DNA from: Clostridiales bacterium
Lineage (GTDB): Bacteria; Bacillota; Clostridia; Lachnospirales; Lachnospiraceae
NCBI GenBank assembly: GCA_020859995.1
Contig: JAJBVE010000079.1
Location: forward strand, 1-64,000
Direction: 5' to 3'
DNA length: 64,000 nucleotides
Under the pieces are notes generated by a model. It made no database searches, was not told where the DNA came from, and saw nothing but the letters and a program-made list of their open reading frames with translations. Position 1 is the stretch's first letter; every line of letters begins with the position of its first letter. The position numbers were made by a program, and so were the translations under genes. Of this stretch, positions 48,357 to 57,320 are shown piece by piece.

Positions 48357-50084
48357 CTACCGATTCTCATACAATTTCGTATACACTCCATTTTTCGCAA
48401 GCAGCTCCTCGTGTGTCCCCTGCTCCTCGATCCCCTTCGAGGTAAGAACCAGGATCTTCTGCGCATTGCGGATGGTGGACAGCCGGTGCGCAATGACAAA
48501 GGTCGTGCGCCCTTTTGCCAGCTTTTCGAGGGACTGCTGCACGATCCGCTCGCTTTCGTTATCCAGCGCGGAGGTCGCCTCATCAAAAATCAGGATCGGC
48601 GGATTTTTCAGAAACACCCGCGCGATCGAAAGACGCTGTTTCTGGCCGCCGGAGAGCTTCACGCCGCGCTGACCGATATCCGTCTGATAGCCGTCCGGCA
48701 GCCGCATGATAAATTCATGCGCGTTGGCCAGCTTTGCCGCCTCGATGACCTCCTCGTCCGTCGCGTCGGGCCTGCCGTAGCGGATATTTTCCATAATATT
48801 TTCTGTAAACAGATACACGTCCTGCTGAACAATACCGATCTGTCTGCGCAGATCCGCCAGCTTTATTTTTCGAATGTCCCTGCCGTCGAGCTGAATTTCG
48901 CCGCTGTCCACATCATAAAACCGCGGAATCAGGCTGCAAAGAGTCGTCTTGCCGCCGCCCGAAGCGCCCACGATTGCCAGATAATCTCCAGCTTTTACAG
49001 TCAGGTCAATATGGCTGAGCACAGTATCCTGCCCTTCCTCATATTTAAAGGAAACATTTTTAAAACGGATATCGCCCTTTGCCTTTTCCATGCCGATCGC
49101 GTCTGGCGCGTCCTTAATATCCGGCTCAATATCCATGACCTCCAGAAAGCGCTCGTACCCGGAAAACCCATTTTGGAACTGCTCCGTCAGCGTAATCAGC
49201 TTTTTGATCGGCTCCGTGAAATTATTGATATACAAAAGAAATGTTACCAGATCCGCGATCGCCATCAGGCCGGCCGTAATCAGTCCCGCGCCGACCAGCA
49301 AAACAACAATCGTCACCAGCGTCGTCATCACGCCGAGTCCGGAATTATACAGCGCCATATACTTATAGCTGAGCTTTTTGGCCTCCACGAAACGCTCATT
49401 GCCAACATGGAACTTTTCTTCCTCTATATGCTCATTTCCGAAGGATTTGACCACACGGATCCCGGAAAGACTATCCTCTATCTGCCCATTGATATCCGCC
49501 ATCCGGCGGCGGTTCTCCTTGTACGCGGCCTTCATCTTTTTATTCAGAAACAGCGCGTAAGCTGCGATAAACGGAATAAACAGATAGGTCACAACCGTCA
49601 GCTTCCAGTTGATCTGCAGAAGAATCACAAACGAGCCCACCAGCTTGATCAGGGAAATCACGATGTCCTCCGGTCCGTGGTGCAGCAGCTCGCTGATGTC
49701 AAACAGGTCCGCCGTAATCCGTGAGAGCATCTGGCCGGTCTGGTGATTGTCATAATAGGTAAAAGAAAGCTTCTGATAGTGCCCGAAGATCTCGCCGCGC
49801 ATATCATGTTCAATTTTCGCGCCCATGATATGGCCATAGTAGCCAATGTAAAAATTGCAAAAGCATTCCACCGCCACCATCACCAGCATGGCCGCTCCCA
49901 GCTTCGTGATGATCGGAACTGCCTCAGAAGACGGCAGCTGTATGACATTGTACGTGATATAGCGGACGACCAGAGGGATCGCCAGGGTCACCGCGCCCCC
50001 AAGTATCGCAAAAAACATATCTGAGAAAAACATTCCCAGATATGGTCTGTAATAGCTCAGAAGGCGCTTCCACTTGTGCTCCAT
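48357..50084 (-). CDS. ABC exporter, MsbA/MDR-like (fused membrane and ATPase domains)
   Basis: The 575-residue protein is a half-transporter: six transmembrane helices in the first 310 residues and a nucleotide-binding domain after. The ATPase shows Walker A VGASGGGKTTLCSLI, signature KLSGGQKQRLSIARVFL, Walker B PILIFDEATSALDN and the H-loop FVIAHRLSTI. It acts as a homodimer, exporting lipids, peptides or drugs; the substrate is not predictable. The start at 50084 follows AGAGGAG. Its stop is four bases from that of the convergent LacI-type gene, with no separate terminator visible. Confidence 0.93.
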   Translation of the reverse strand: MEHKWKRLLSYYRPYLGMFFSDMFFAILGGAVTLAIPLVVRYITYNVIQLPSSEAVPIITKLGAAMLVMVAVECFCNFYIGYYGHIMGAKIEHDMRGEIFGHYQKLSFTYYDNHQTGQMLSRITADLFDISELLHHGPEDIVISLIKLVGSFVILLQINWKLTVVTYLFIPFIAAYALFLNKKMKAAYKENRRRMADINGQIEDSLSGIRVVKSFGNEHIEEEKFHVGNERFVEAKKLSYKYMALYNSGLGVMTTLVTIVVLLVGAGLITAGLMAIADLVTFLLYINNFTEPIKKLITLTEQFQNGFSGYERFLEVMDIEPDIKDAPDAIGMEKAKGDIRFKNVSFKYEEGQDTVLSHIDLTVKAGDYLAIVGASGGGKTTLCSLIPRFYDVDSGEIQLDGRDIRKIKLADLRRQIGIVQQDVYLFTENIMENIRYGRPDATDEEVIEAAKLANAHEFIMRLPDGYQTDIGQRGVKLSGGQKQRLSIARVFLKNPPILIFDEATSALDNESERIVQQSLEKLAKGRTTFVIAHRLSTIRNAQKILVLTSKGIEEQGTHEELLAKNGVYTKLYENR

Positions 50085-50247
50085 TTTTCTTTTTCTCCTC
50101 TTCTTAAATATTCTGAAAATTGATATTCCTTTTTTAAATCATTTTTCCAAAGTCCGAAACCATCTCTTCCTCTTTTTTCGAAGCTTTCCGTTCATTTTCC
50201 TAACCGCTGCATTCAGAAACTTTCGATAGAATCCTCAGAACAGACAC

Positions 50248-50283
50248 GCGGACAGGCAAAGCCTCTCCTGCCTGTCCGTCCGC
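50248..50283. terminator. Hairpin between glmM and the ABC exporter gene
   Basis: GCGGACAGGC pairs with GCCTGTCCG-T-CCGC around a 12-base loop. Neither side has a clear T tract. It probably ends the glmM transcript. The rest of the 50085-50372 gap holds no supported gene. Confidence 0.45.
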
Positions 50284-50372
50284 TTATCTTAATTTAATAT
50301 CATGAGAAAAAACACTCTTCGCTCCGCTTTGGTCGGCACATTGCTTCACGGGAATAAACGCTGTCAACAACA

Positions 50373-51722
50373 TTACGCACACACAAGTCCCTGCCCGCTC
50401 ATAACCGCAATGACCGCGTCCACATGCTTTGCGCAGATCTCATCCGTCTCGGCTTCCACCATGACGCGGATCACCGGCTCTGTGCCGCTGGCGCGCACCA
50501 GGATGCGTCCATCATCGCCCAGGGCCTGCTCCGCCGCCGCAATCGCTTCCTGTACGGCCTGATTCCCCAAAGCGGCCTCTTTGTCCGAAACACGCACATT
50601 TTTGAGCAGCTGGGGATAAATCTGCACCTCAGAAGCCAGTTCGGCCAAAGACTTCTTTTTGTTCATCATGACTTCCATAATCATGATTGACGTCAGGATG
50701 CCGTCACCGGTCGTGGCATATTTGGAAAAGATGATGTGGCCGGACTGCTCGCCGCCGATGCAGTGTCCGTTCTCGCACATATTCTCATAGACATGCTTGT
50801 CGCCGACCGCAGTCTTTTCATAACGGATGCCTTCACGGTCCAGCGCCTTGTACAGTCCAAGGTTGGACATGATAGTCGTGACAATCGTATTATTGGAAAG
50901 CATCCCGTTTTCCTTGAAATATTTCCCGCAGACATACAGAATGCGGTCGCCGTCCACAACATTGCCTTCACCATCTACCGCAATGCAGCGGTCCGCGTCG
51001 CCGTCATAGGCAAATCCAACGTCCAGTCCCTTTTCCAGGACGAATTTTTGCAGCGTCTCAATGTGCGTGGAGCCGCAGTCACGGTTGATATTCGTCCCAT
51101 CCGGCTCGTTGTGAATCACGTAAGTCTTCGCCCCAAGGGCGTCAAAAACACTTTTCGCGATGGAGGAGGAACTGCCGTTCGAACAATCCAGACCCACCTT
51201 TGTATTTTTGTAGGAACGGGTGGCCAGTGAAATCAGGTGGCCAATGTAGCGGTTGCGGCCGGCCTGATGGTCCACCGTGCGCCCAATCTTCTCGCCTGTA
51301 GCCAGCGGAAGCTCGCCCAGCTCCCCGTCAATGTATTTTTCAATCTGCTCCTCCACCTCGGCAGCAATCTTTTTTCCGCTGCCGCTGATGATTTTCAGTC
51401 CGTTGTCGTAATAAGGATTATGGCTCGCCGAGATCATGATTCCGCAGTCAAAATCCTCCGTGCGCACCACATAAGAAACGCTCGGCGTCGTCGTCACGTG
51501 CAGAAGATACGCGTCCGCGCCCGAAGCGGTCAGTCCGGCAGAGAGCGCGTACTCAAACATATAGCTGGAGCGGCGCGTATCCTTACCGATCACGATATTC
51601 GCCCTGCGGTGCGGAGAGCCAAAATACCAGCCCAGGTAGCGCCCCACCTGAAAAGCGTGTTCAACCGTAAGCTTCACATTCGCCTCCCCGCGAAATCCGT
51701 CCGTGCCAAAATATTTTCCCAT
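50373..51722 (-). CDS. glmM: Phosphoglucosamine mutase
   Basis: The 449-residue enzyme converts glucosamine-6-phosphate to glucosamine-1-phosphate on the way to UDP-GlcNAc. It has the GlmM N-terminus GKYFGTDGFRGEANVKLT, the phosphoserine loop GIMISASHNPYYDNGLKIIS, the metal-binding loop FAYDGDADRCIAVD, the sugar-specificity GGEQSGHIIF and the phosphate-binding VRASGTEPVIRVMVE. The length is typical. Start 51722 follows AAAAAGGAG. It may be cotranscribed with rlmB upstream. Confidence 0.97.
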   Translation of the reverse strand: MGKYFGTDGFRGEANVKLTVEHAFQVGRYLGWYFGSPHRRANIVIGKDTRRSSYMFEYALSAGLTASGADAYLLHVTTTPSVSYVVRTEDFDCGIMISASHNPYYDNGLKIISGSGKKIAAEVEEQIEKYIDGELGELPLATGEKIGRTVDHQAGRNRYIGHLISLATRSYKNTKVGLDCSNGSSSSIAKSVFDALGAKTYVIHNEPDGTNINRDCGSTHIETLQKFVLEKGLDVGFAYDGDADRCIAVDGEGNVVDGDRILYVCGKYFKENGMLSNNTIVTTIMSNLGLYKALDREGIRYEKTAVGDKHVYENMCENGHCIGGEQSGHIIFSKYATTGDGILTSIMIMEVMMNKKKSLAELASEVQIYPQLLKNVRVSDKEAALGNQAVQEAIAAAEQALGDDGRILVRASGTEPVIRVMVEAETDEICAKHVDAVIAVMSGQGLVCA

Positions 51723-51830
51723 TATAAAAACATCTCCTTTTTAAAACATAAACGCTTTCCTGGAATCCAAACCGTCTTTTGCCGGCAGACATTCTGCCCG
51801 GTAGAATACATCACATTTTTCATTAATGGT

Positions 51831-52808
51831 TTACTTATCGCTCTGTCCATTTTTGCATTCTCTCTGCCGCGCGATCTCAAAACTGAGGATCCCGGCCGCT
51901 ACCGAGGCGTTCAGAGAATCAATATCCCCCTTCATCGGGATCGAAACCGCAAAATCGCATTTTTCCCGAACCAGCCGGCTGACCCCGTTCCCTTCCGCGC
52001 CGATCACCAGGCCGATGGGACCAGTGAGGTTCGCGCGATAGCAGGGGGTTGCTCCCATATCCGCACAGGCAAACCAGATGCCTTCTTTTTTCAGTTCCTC
52101 GATCGTGTTGCCCAGATTGGTCACACGGGCGACCGGCGTATAGTTCAGCGCCCCGGCGGATGTCCGGGCCACAGACGCTGTCAAGCCGACCGCTCTGCGC
52201 TTCGGAATAATCACTCCATGAGCGCCCGCCAGATTCGCGGTGCGGATGATCGCGCCCAGATTGTAGGGATCTTCAATCCCATCCAGTAAAATCAAAAAAG
52301 GCGGCTCTCCTTTTTCTCTGGCCTTCTCCAGAATGTCTGAAACCTCCGCGTAATCATAAGCGGCGGCACAGGCAATCACGCCCTGATGCTTTCCGGTCTC
52401 TGACATGTGATCCAAGCGTTCCTTCGGCACAAAATCTACGATGGAGCCCGCTTTTTTCGCCTCCCGTTTGATGGACTGGATCGGTCCGTCCTGACAGCCG
52501 TCCAGGATCAGTACGCGGTCAATCGTCTTGCCGGAGCGGAAAGCTTCCAGGACGGCATTCCTGCCCTCAATGAGGCAGGAATCCGACAGGATTTCGTTTT
52601 CATTCTCATCCTCCCGGGGCATGGCGCTTTTTTCACGGACTGCCGTCTGAGCAGGTGCCGCATGTGTTCCATATGAATTCTTTTTTCCATAAGCGTTCTT
52701 TGAGCCTCGAACAGTCTTTGTTTCATAGGCTGCCTTTGAACGATAACCAGTATGTTCCGATGCAGAGGTTTTCCTTCCTCTGCCAGCATATTCTATGTTG
52801 TTTTTCAT
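51831..52808 (-). CDS. rlmB: 23S rRNA 2'-O-ribose methyltransferase, TrmH/RlmB family
   Basis: The 325-residue SPOUT methyltransferase should methylate G2251 of 23S rRNA. After a basic N-terminal tail of about 75 residues comes the substrate-binding domain (LIEGRNAVLEAFRSGKTIDR) and the catalytic SPOUT domain with motif 1 LDGIEDPYNLGAIIRTANLAG, motif 2 GLVIGAEGNGVSRLV and motif 3 IPMKGDIDSLNASVAAGIL. The tail is longer than in most RlmB proteins. Two adjacent ATG codons (52811, 52808) follow GGAGAA; the second has better spacing. It is the last gene of the cysS-mrnC-rlmB cluster. Confidence 0.93.
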   Translation of the reverse strand: MKNNIEYAGRGRKTSASEHTGYRSKAAYETKTVRGSKNAYGKKNSYGTHAAPAQTAVREKSAMPREDENENEILSDSCLIEGRNAVLEAFRSGKTIDRVLILDGCQDGPIQSIKREAKKAGSIVDFVPKERLDHMSETGKHQGVIACAAAYDYAEVSDILEKAREKGEPPFLILLDGIEDPYNLGAIIRTANLAGAHGVIIPKRRAVGLTASVARTSAGALNYTPVARVTNLGNTIEELKKEGIWFACADMGATPCYRANLTGPIGLVIGAEGNGVSRLVREKCDFAVSIPMKGDIDSLNASVAAGILSFEIARQRECKNGQSDK

Positions 52809-52964
52809 CATTTCTCCAAATAAATTCAAGTCATTCCCTTGCCAAGCCTGTATTTTCAAGCTCTGCCACAGTTATGACTGGTTCACGCCCTGAGGACTCT
52901 GTCACTTTGGCTGACTTGCGTTATTACTACTTCCATCACTGGTCTAATGACCTCCACAATGGTT

Positions 52965-53558
52965 TCATACCCGACGCGTTTCTCCCATTCCAAGTGCCTC
53001 CAGCCCCTTCGCAGTCAGTTCGTTCATACGCTCAAAACGCTCTTCCAGATACAAGTACCCCATGACCGCCTCAAAGCCGGTCGCCTCCAGATATTCCGCC
53101 ATGGTTGCGTTTTTGGCTTTCGTGTAAGGCTTGGCATTGCGCCCGCGGCGGTAAATGGCCATCTCCTCTTCATCAAATACCGGAAGCAGAGCCGTAATCA
53201 TTTTCGCCTGTGCTTTTGCGCTGACGCAGCGGGTCACCTTTCTGTGCAGCTTTTCCACCTGCATATCCGCCCGCTTTACGAAAATCGTGCGGATGATCAG
53301 CTCATAGACTGCATCCCCGATATAGGCGAGAGCCAGAGCAGAATACTGCTTCCAGTCTCTTGATGGAAGAGAAAACATCAATTCCATACTGCCGGCAAAA
53401 CGATCCTTATTGTCCTTTGCAGGATCCTCTGGTCTGGTGCCGCGTTCCGGCGTATCATAGGCAGACCGTCCGATACCACTTTCTGTCATTATCTGCCCCG
53501 GCAGAGAGGAGCCGCATTCTGCAGTCCTCTGCTCCGGCTGTGTTACGCTCTCTTCCAT
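52965..53558 (-). CDS. mrnC: Mini-ribonuclease III
   Basis: The 197-residue protein contains the RNase III catalytic domain without a double-stranded RNA-binding domain, as in MrnC, which matures 23S rRNA. The signature is ALALAYIGDAVYELIIRTIF with the catalytic Asp and Glu, and RRGRNAKPYTKAKNATMAEY with the second acidic pair in YLEATGFEAVMGYLYL. About 55 residues at the N-terminus (SSLPGQIMTESGIGRSAYDT and around) precede the usual start and resemble no domain. ATG 53558 is supported by GAGGGTG and overlaps the cysS stop by 16 bases. Confidence 0.92.
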   Translation of the reverse strand: MEESVTQPEQRTAECGSSLPGQIMTESGIGRSAYDTPERGTRPEDPAKDNKDRFAGSMELMFSLPSRDWKQYSALALAYIGDAVYELIIRTIFVKRADMQVEKLHRKVTRCVSAKAQAKMITALLPVFDEEEMAIYRRGRNAKPYTKAKNATMAEYLEATGFEAVMGYLYLEERFERMNELTAKGLEALGMGETRRV

Positions 53559-55114
53559 TTTACACCCTCGCGTGTGTCCAGAAGCGTGATCCCCTGCGCG
53601 GCGAGCTGATCACGAATCTCATCTGCCCGGGCGAAATTCCGCGCCTTCCGCGCTGCCTGCCGCTCTGCGATGAGTGCTTCCACATCCGCGTCCAGCAGCT
53701 CTTCTTTCTCTTCCACGATCAGGCCCAGGATGCCGCAAAGTCCTACGATCTCCTCCCGCACTTCCTGGATCAGTTCTTTTGAATTGCCAGAAGAAAGATT
53801 GCTGTTTGCATATTTTACCAGCTCAAAAACAGCGGCGATCGCATCTGCCGTATTAAAATCATCATCCATCGCCTCGTCAAACTTCGCTTCAAAGGCTTTC
53901 GCCCCGGCCAGGATTTCCTGCTCGGACACGGACAATCCCAAGCCCGCTTCGGTCTGCATATCAGCAGTATCAGATGCCGTTTTTCCCGATGCAATCGTTT
54001 TCTCCATGTCAGAGGCTGCTTTTCCCGATGCAATCGTTTTCTCCATGTCAGAGGCTGCTTTTCCCGATGCAGAAGTGGTTTCAGCACCAGACGTTTCCTG
54101 ATTCGTCGCAGACGCATTTTCTGCCAGATAGCTCAGGTTCGACACTGCGTTCTGAATGCGCTCCAGGGCATTTTTCGCCGCATCCATCAGGTCCGCGCTG
54201 AAATTCAGCGGGCTGCGGTAGTGGGCGCTCAGCATAAAGAAGCGCAGTACCTGCGCGTCATATTTCTCCAGGATCTCCCGCACGGTAAAGAAATTTCCCA
54301 GAGACTTTGACATCTTGCGGTTGTCAATATTCAAAAACGCATTGTGCAGCCAATATTTCGCGAACGGTCTGCCGTTGCAGCACTCGCTCTGCGCAATCTC
54401 ATTTTCATGATGCGGGAAAATCAGATCCTCGCCGCCCGCATGGATATCGATCTCCTCGCCGAGATATTTTTTGGACATCACCGAACACTCGATGTGCCAG
54501 CCCGGCCGCCCGTCACTCCACGGCGAAGGCCAGGACGGCTCGCCCTCTTTTTTCGGCTTCCAGAGCACAAAATCAAGCGGATCCTCCTTCTGATCCTCGC
54601 CGGTCACCAGCAGCGAACGGCCGCCGGAACGAAGGTCATCCAGATTCTTATGCGACAGCTTGCCATATTCTTTAAACTTTCTCGTCCGGAAATAGACGGT
54701 GCCGTCCACATCATACGCATAGCCCTTATCCATCAGCGTCTGAATCATGTCGATCATCCCGTCGATCTCCTGAGTCGCGCGCGGATGCGTCGTCGCCGGG
54801 CGCACATTCAGCGCCTCCATATCCTTCTGGCATTCCGCGATGTAGCGCTCAGAAATCTCCTGCGAGGAGACGCCCTCCTCATTGGCCTTAGCGATGATTT
54901 TATCATCCACATCGGTAAAGTTCGACACATAGTTGACTTCATAGCCCTTGTGTTCCAGATAGCGGCGCGCCGTGTCAAACACGATCATCGGGCGCGCGTT
55001 CCCGATATGAATCAGATTGTAAACCGTGGGGCCGCATACATACATTTTTACCTTGCCTGGCTCCAACGTGACAAATTCTTCTTTTTTCTTTGAAAGTGTA
55101 TTATAAACTCTCAT
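53543..55114 (-). CDS. cysS: Cysteinyl-tRNA synthetase with a tandem-repeat insertion
   Basis: The 523-residue class I synthetase charges tRNA-Cys. It shows [18 protein letters not shown] with the HIGN signature, the zinc-site [20 protein letters not shown], and [10 protein letters not shown]. Most bacterial CysRS are about 460-470 residues; the excess lies at about residues 335-393, where [13 protein letters not shown] is repeated exactly, with further degenerate copies around it. The DNA holds two perfect 39-base units. The insertion sits between the catalytic core and the C-terminal helical domain, a surface linker. Start 55114 follows AGAGGAA. It heads the cysS-mrnC-rlmB set. Confidence 0.95.
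   Translation of the reverse strand: MRVYNTLSKKKEEFVTLEPGKVKMYVCGPTVYNLIHIGNARPMIVFDTARRYLEHKGYEVNYVSNFTDVDDKIIAKANEEGVSSQEISERYIAECQKDMEALNVRPATTHPRATQEIDGMIDMIQTLMDKGYAYDVDGTVYFRTRKFKEYGKLSHKNLDDLRSGGRSLLVTGEDQKEDPLDFVLWKPKKEGEPSWPSPWSDGRPGWHIECSVMSKKYLGEEIDIHAGGEDLIFPHHENEIAQSECCNGRPFAKYWLHNAFLNIDNRKMSKSLGNFFTVREILEKYDAQVLRFFMLSAHYRSPLNFSADLMDAAKNALERIQNAVSNLSYLAENASATNQETSGAETTSASGKAASDMEKTIASGKAASDMEKTIASGKTASDTADMQTEAGLGLSVSEQEILAGAKAFEAKFDEAMDDDFNTADAIAAVFELVKYANSNLSSGNSKELIQEVREEIVGLCGILGLIVEEKEELLDADVEALIAERQAARKARNFARADEIRDQLAAQGITLLDTREGVKWKRA
53988..54065. repeat. Perfect 39-bp tandem duplication inside cysS
   Basis: Two identical 39-base units (53988-54026 and 54027-54065), flanked by a partial third, encode the repeated 13-residue [13 protein letters not shown]. 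The multiple of three keeps the frame. Confidence 0.9.
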
Positions 55115-55198
55115 TTGGGTTCCTCTGCTTTCTTACTATTGTTCCAAACACATGTCAGGTATCAGTCTATGCAAATTTCCTGCTTTTGTCAATTATTT

Positions 55199-55618
55199 TC
55201 AGCTTTCTGTTTTCATCTCTTCCATATATACGTCCGCTTTTTCCCGAAACTGCACCAGCAACGGAAGATAGCCATGGAGAATACTGTCAAAAGCTTCGGC
55301 TGCCATTTTCCCATTATAATCATGCGCCAGATTGTTTCTCAGCGAAAGCATCTGCATCCAGCCATCATCCTCAATCAGTCCGACACTATATGCCATCCGC
55401 AAAGTTTCCCTGGGAGAGCCGGTCGCAAAATCCAGAATTTTATGATACTTTACAAGAATATCCTTCATTACCTTCCAGGAAATGTCAAAGGTTAGATTAA
55501 ATTTCTGCACAGTTCCGCTCAGTACAAACTCATCCTCCGGATCTCTTTGTCTGGCTCTTTCCAGACCGCTCAGGCTGTCACAAAAACTCTTATAACGGTT
55601 AATATATTTTTCTTCCAT
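55199..55618 (-). CDS. HEPN-type toxin / nucleotidyltransferase substrate-binding protein
   Basis: The 139-residue helical protein matches the HI0074-like family. It has the R-x4-H motif of HEPN ribonucleases in LRNNLAHDYNG and the family pattern VMKDILVKYHKILDFATGSP, MAYSVGLIEDD. With its MNT partner it forms a HEPN/MNT toxin-antitoxin module, in which the HEPN protein is an RNase and the nucleotidyltransferase adenylylates it into an inactive state. Its start at 55618 overlaps the MNT gene by 20 bases. The module sits between ispF and cysS, normally neighbours in related genomes. Confidence 0.88.
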   Translation of the reverse strand: MEEKYINRYKSFCDSLSGLERARQRDPEDEFVLSGTVQKFNLTFDISWKVMKDILVKYHKILDFATGSPRETLRMAYSVGLIEDDGWMQMLSLRNNLAHDYNGKMAAEAFDSILHGYLPLLVQFREKADVYMEEMKTES

Positions 55619-55880
55619 AGCGATCCATATCCTCCTTCAGATAAAGATTTGCGCATTTATCATATTCGAAGACATCTATTTTCTTTAAGGTCGGGATCCT
55701 GTCAATTTCATCCATCAACCCGAAAATATCCGTTCCGCCTTTTATGATAATATCAATATCGCTTGTCCGGGTCGCAGTCCCGGTTGCATACGATCCAAAC
55801 AGATATAAATGCTCCACCTGATATTTGCGACACGCCTTTTCAATCATGCCCAATATTTCTTCCAGTGTAAGATTTGCCAT
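55599..55880 (-). CDS. Minimal nucleotidyltransferase (MNT), antitoxin of a HEPN/MNT pair
   Basis: The 93-residue protein has the nucleotidyltransferase signature LYLFGSYATGTATRTSDIDI, that is G-S-x10-D-x-D, followed by a conserved LKKIDVFEYD. It is expected to transfer AMP to a tyrosine of the HEPN partner. The start at 55880 follows AAGGGAAG. No other member of the pair is in the window. Confidence 0.88.
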   Translation of the reverse strand: MANLTLEEILGMIEKACRKYQVEHLYLFGSYATGTATRTSDIDIIIKGGTDIFGLMDEIDRIPTLKKIDVFEYDKCANLYLKEDMDRYGRKIY

Positions 55881-55990
55881 AATTTTCTTCCCTTACCAAA
55901 TCAATCGCGCAAAAGATTCCAAATTTTAAAAAGAAATCGAGAGTGATACCGATTTCTCCATGCGCGGCTCTCCTGGTCCGTACTCGCAGC

Positions 55991-56563
55991 TCATCCCAAT
56001 TGTCCCGGGCAGCCGGCGCATCCTCCGCATCCCATTCCTGGCAAGCCGCGATCCGATATCCCCCGCATCCGATCATCCGCGATCTGGTCCGCAAGCGGCT
56101 CCAGCAGGCACACCGCCTGCGCGGAAATCCCCTCACCGCTGCCGGTAAAGCCGAGCCCCTCCTCCGTAGTCGCCTTCACATTCACTCGTCCTGGCTCCAG
56201 ATGCAGCGCTTCCGCAATGTTCTGCTTCATCTGCTCCATATAGGGCAGCAGCTTCGGCCGCTGCGCAATCACCGTCGCGTCGATATTCTCAATCACCACA
56301 CACTGCTCATCGAGCATCTCTCCGACCCGTTTCAAAAGCTCCACGCTGGAAATGCCGCGGTACCGCTCGTCGGTATCTGGAAAATGCTTCCCGATATCTC
56401 CCAGAGCCGCAGCCCCCAGCAAAGCGTCCATGACCGCGTGCAGCAGCACATCTGCGTCCGAGTGCCCGAGCAGTCCTTTTTCATACGGAATCTCCACGCC
56501 CCCGAGGATCAGTTTGCGGTCCGCCACAAGGCGGTGTACGTCATAGCCCATTCCAATTCGCAT
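55991..56563 (-). CDS. ispF: 2-C-methyl-D-erythritol 2,4-cyclodiphosphate synthase with C-terminal extension
   Basis: The 190-residue enzyme makes the cyclic diphosphate of the MEP isoprenoid pathway. It has [18 protein letters not shown] with the metal-binding Asp-x-His, [20 protein letters not shown] and [18 protein letters not shown]. The usual length is about 157-160. The last 30 or so residues, from [10 protein letters not shown] to the Gly/Cys-rich [15 protein letters not shown], are extra and may have arisen by loss of the original stop. The start at 56563 follows TGGAGA. In many Clostridia ispF precedes cysS; here the HEPN/MNT pair is in between. Confidence 0.95.
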   Translation of the reverse strand: MRIGMGYDVHRLVADRKLILGGVEIPYEKGLLGHSDADVLLHAVMDALLGAAALGDIGKHFPDTDERYRGISSVELLKRVGEMLDEQCVVIENIDATVIAQRPKLLPYMEQMKQNIAEALHLEPGRVNVKATTEEGLGFTGSGEGISAQAVCLLEPLADQIADDRMRGISDRGLPGMGCGGCAGCPGQLG

Positions 56564-56672
56564 ATTAGTTCTCCATTCCTGATCTCAAAGAATACTATTG
56601 AACCTTCTGTCTGTTACTGACTTATCTGTTCCGAGTACGAAAGATTTCCGCTGCCGTTTCCGATAAATCAGA

Positions 56673-57320
56673 TTAAAAAGCGACAATATCAGCTATCCAT
56701 TTCCTGAAATGGGGACACTGTTCTATTATAGCATCAATTCCCATATTTCTCGCCACCTCCGTACCATTCCTGATCTTGGCATATCCCGGGATTAACCGTT
56801 CCAATCGTCTTGACGGTGCCGTTTCATACGTTTGATTGATATGTTCAGGAGTTGGAAAGGAAGCACGAATTTTTCGAATTTCCTCAACTGTCCGCTCATC
56901 TGTAATGATCTTAAAAGCCTCTGGTTTCGAAAACAAAATCCCTTCAAACTCATGCAGCATAAAATGAAACCTGCAATTCGGAAGGTTTAACGCTTCATTG
57001 ATGGTCATTTCTATCTGGTCTATTCGTTTGAAAACATCCGACTCATGATTGCTTATTCCCGGAGTATCCGCAGGCATAGCATTGTAATCAAACATAGTAG
57101 TTACATATTCATGAGGATGGCTTTTGCTTAGCATGGTAAGCTCTCTTCTCATTTTTTCATAGCTGCTGACCCCGCCTGCATACTTTTTATTAGTAGTTCT
57201 CTTCGTTGTGCAAATGATCGGGCAAACATAAATATCCAGGTTCGTAAAATAAGGATACAGTAATTCATTTATAAAGGATTCTTCCGTTGGACCTTCGCAA
57301 TAAATATACACATTCTTCAT
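56673..57320 (-). CDS. DUF4276 family protein partnered with an AAA ATPase (candidate defence effector)
   Basis: The 215-residue protein begins VYIYCEGPTEESFINELLYP, the DUF4276 signature and a TOPRIM-like E-G-x-T-E motif. TMFDYNAMPADTPG and FMLHEFEGILFSKPEAF follow, with the acidic residues of the proposed metal site. DUF4276 belongs to the TOPRIM-like group and is usually found beside an AAA_21 ATPase, as here. Its ATG overlaps the ATPase stop by four bases (ATGA). The activity is uncharacterised as far as I know; a nuclease that is unleashed by the ATPase is a reasonable guess. It lies downstream of the ispF promoter region. Confidence 0.8.
   Translation of the reverse strand: MKNVYIYCEGPTEESFINELLYPYFTNLDIYVCPIICTTKRTTNKKYAGGVSSYEKMRRELTMLSKSHPHEYVTTMFDYNAMPADTPGISNHESDVFKRIDQIEMTINEALNLPNCRFHFMLHEFEGILFSKPEAFKIITDERTVEEIRKIRASFPTPEHINQTYETAPSRRLERLIPGYAKIRNGTEVARNMGIDAIIEQCPHFRKWIADIVAF

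Noticed and set aside
48411-49724. Long plus-strand frame opposite the ABC exporter gene
   Set aside because: It is a shadow of the exporter gene, whose ATPase motifs are complete on the minus strand.
53365-53558. Later start for MrnC at the internal methionine MELMF
   Set aside because: No ribosome binding site precedes it, while ATG 53558 has GAGGGTG and the usual overlap with cysS.
55840-56136. Frame of 98 codons between the MNT gene and ispF
   Set aside because: It overlaps ispF in another frame, has no family match that I can recognise, and no convincing start.
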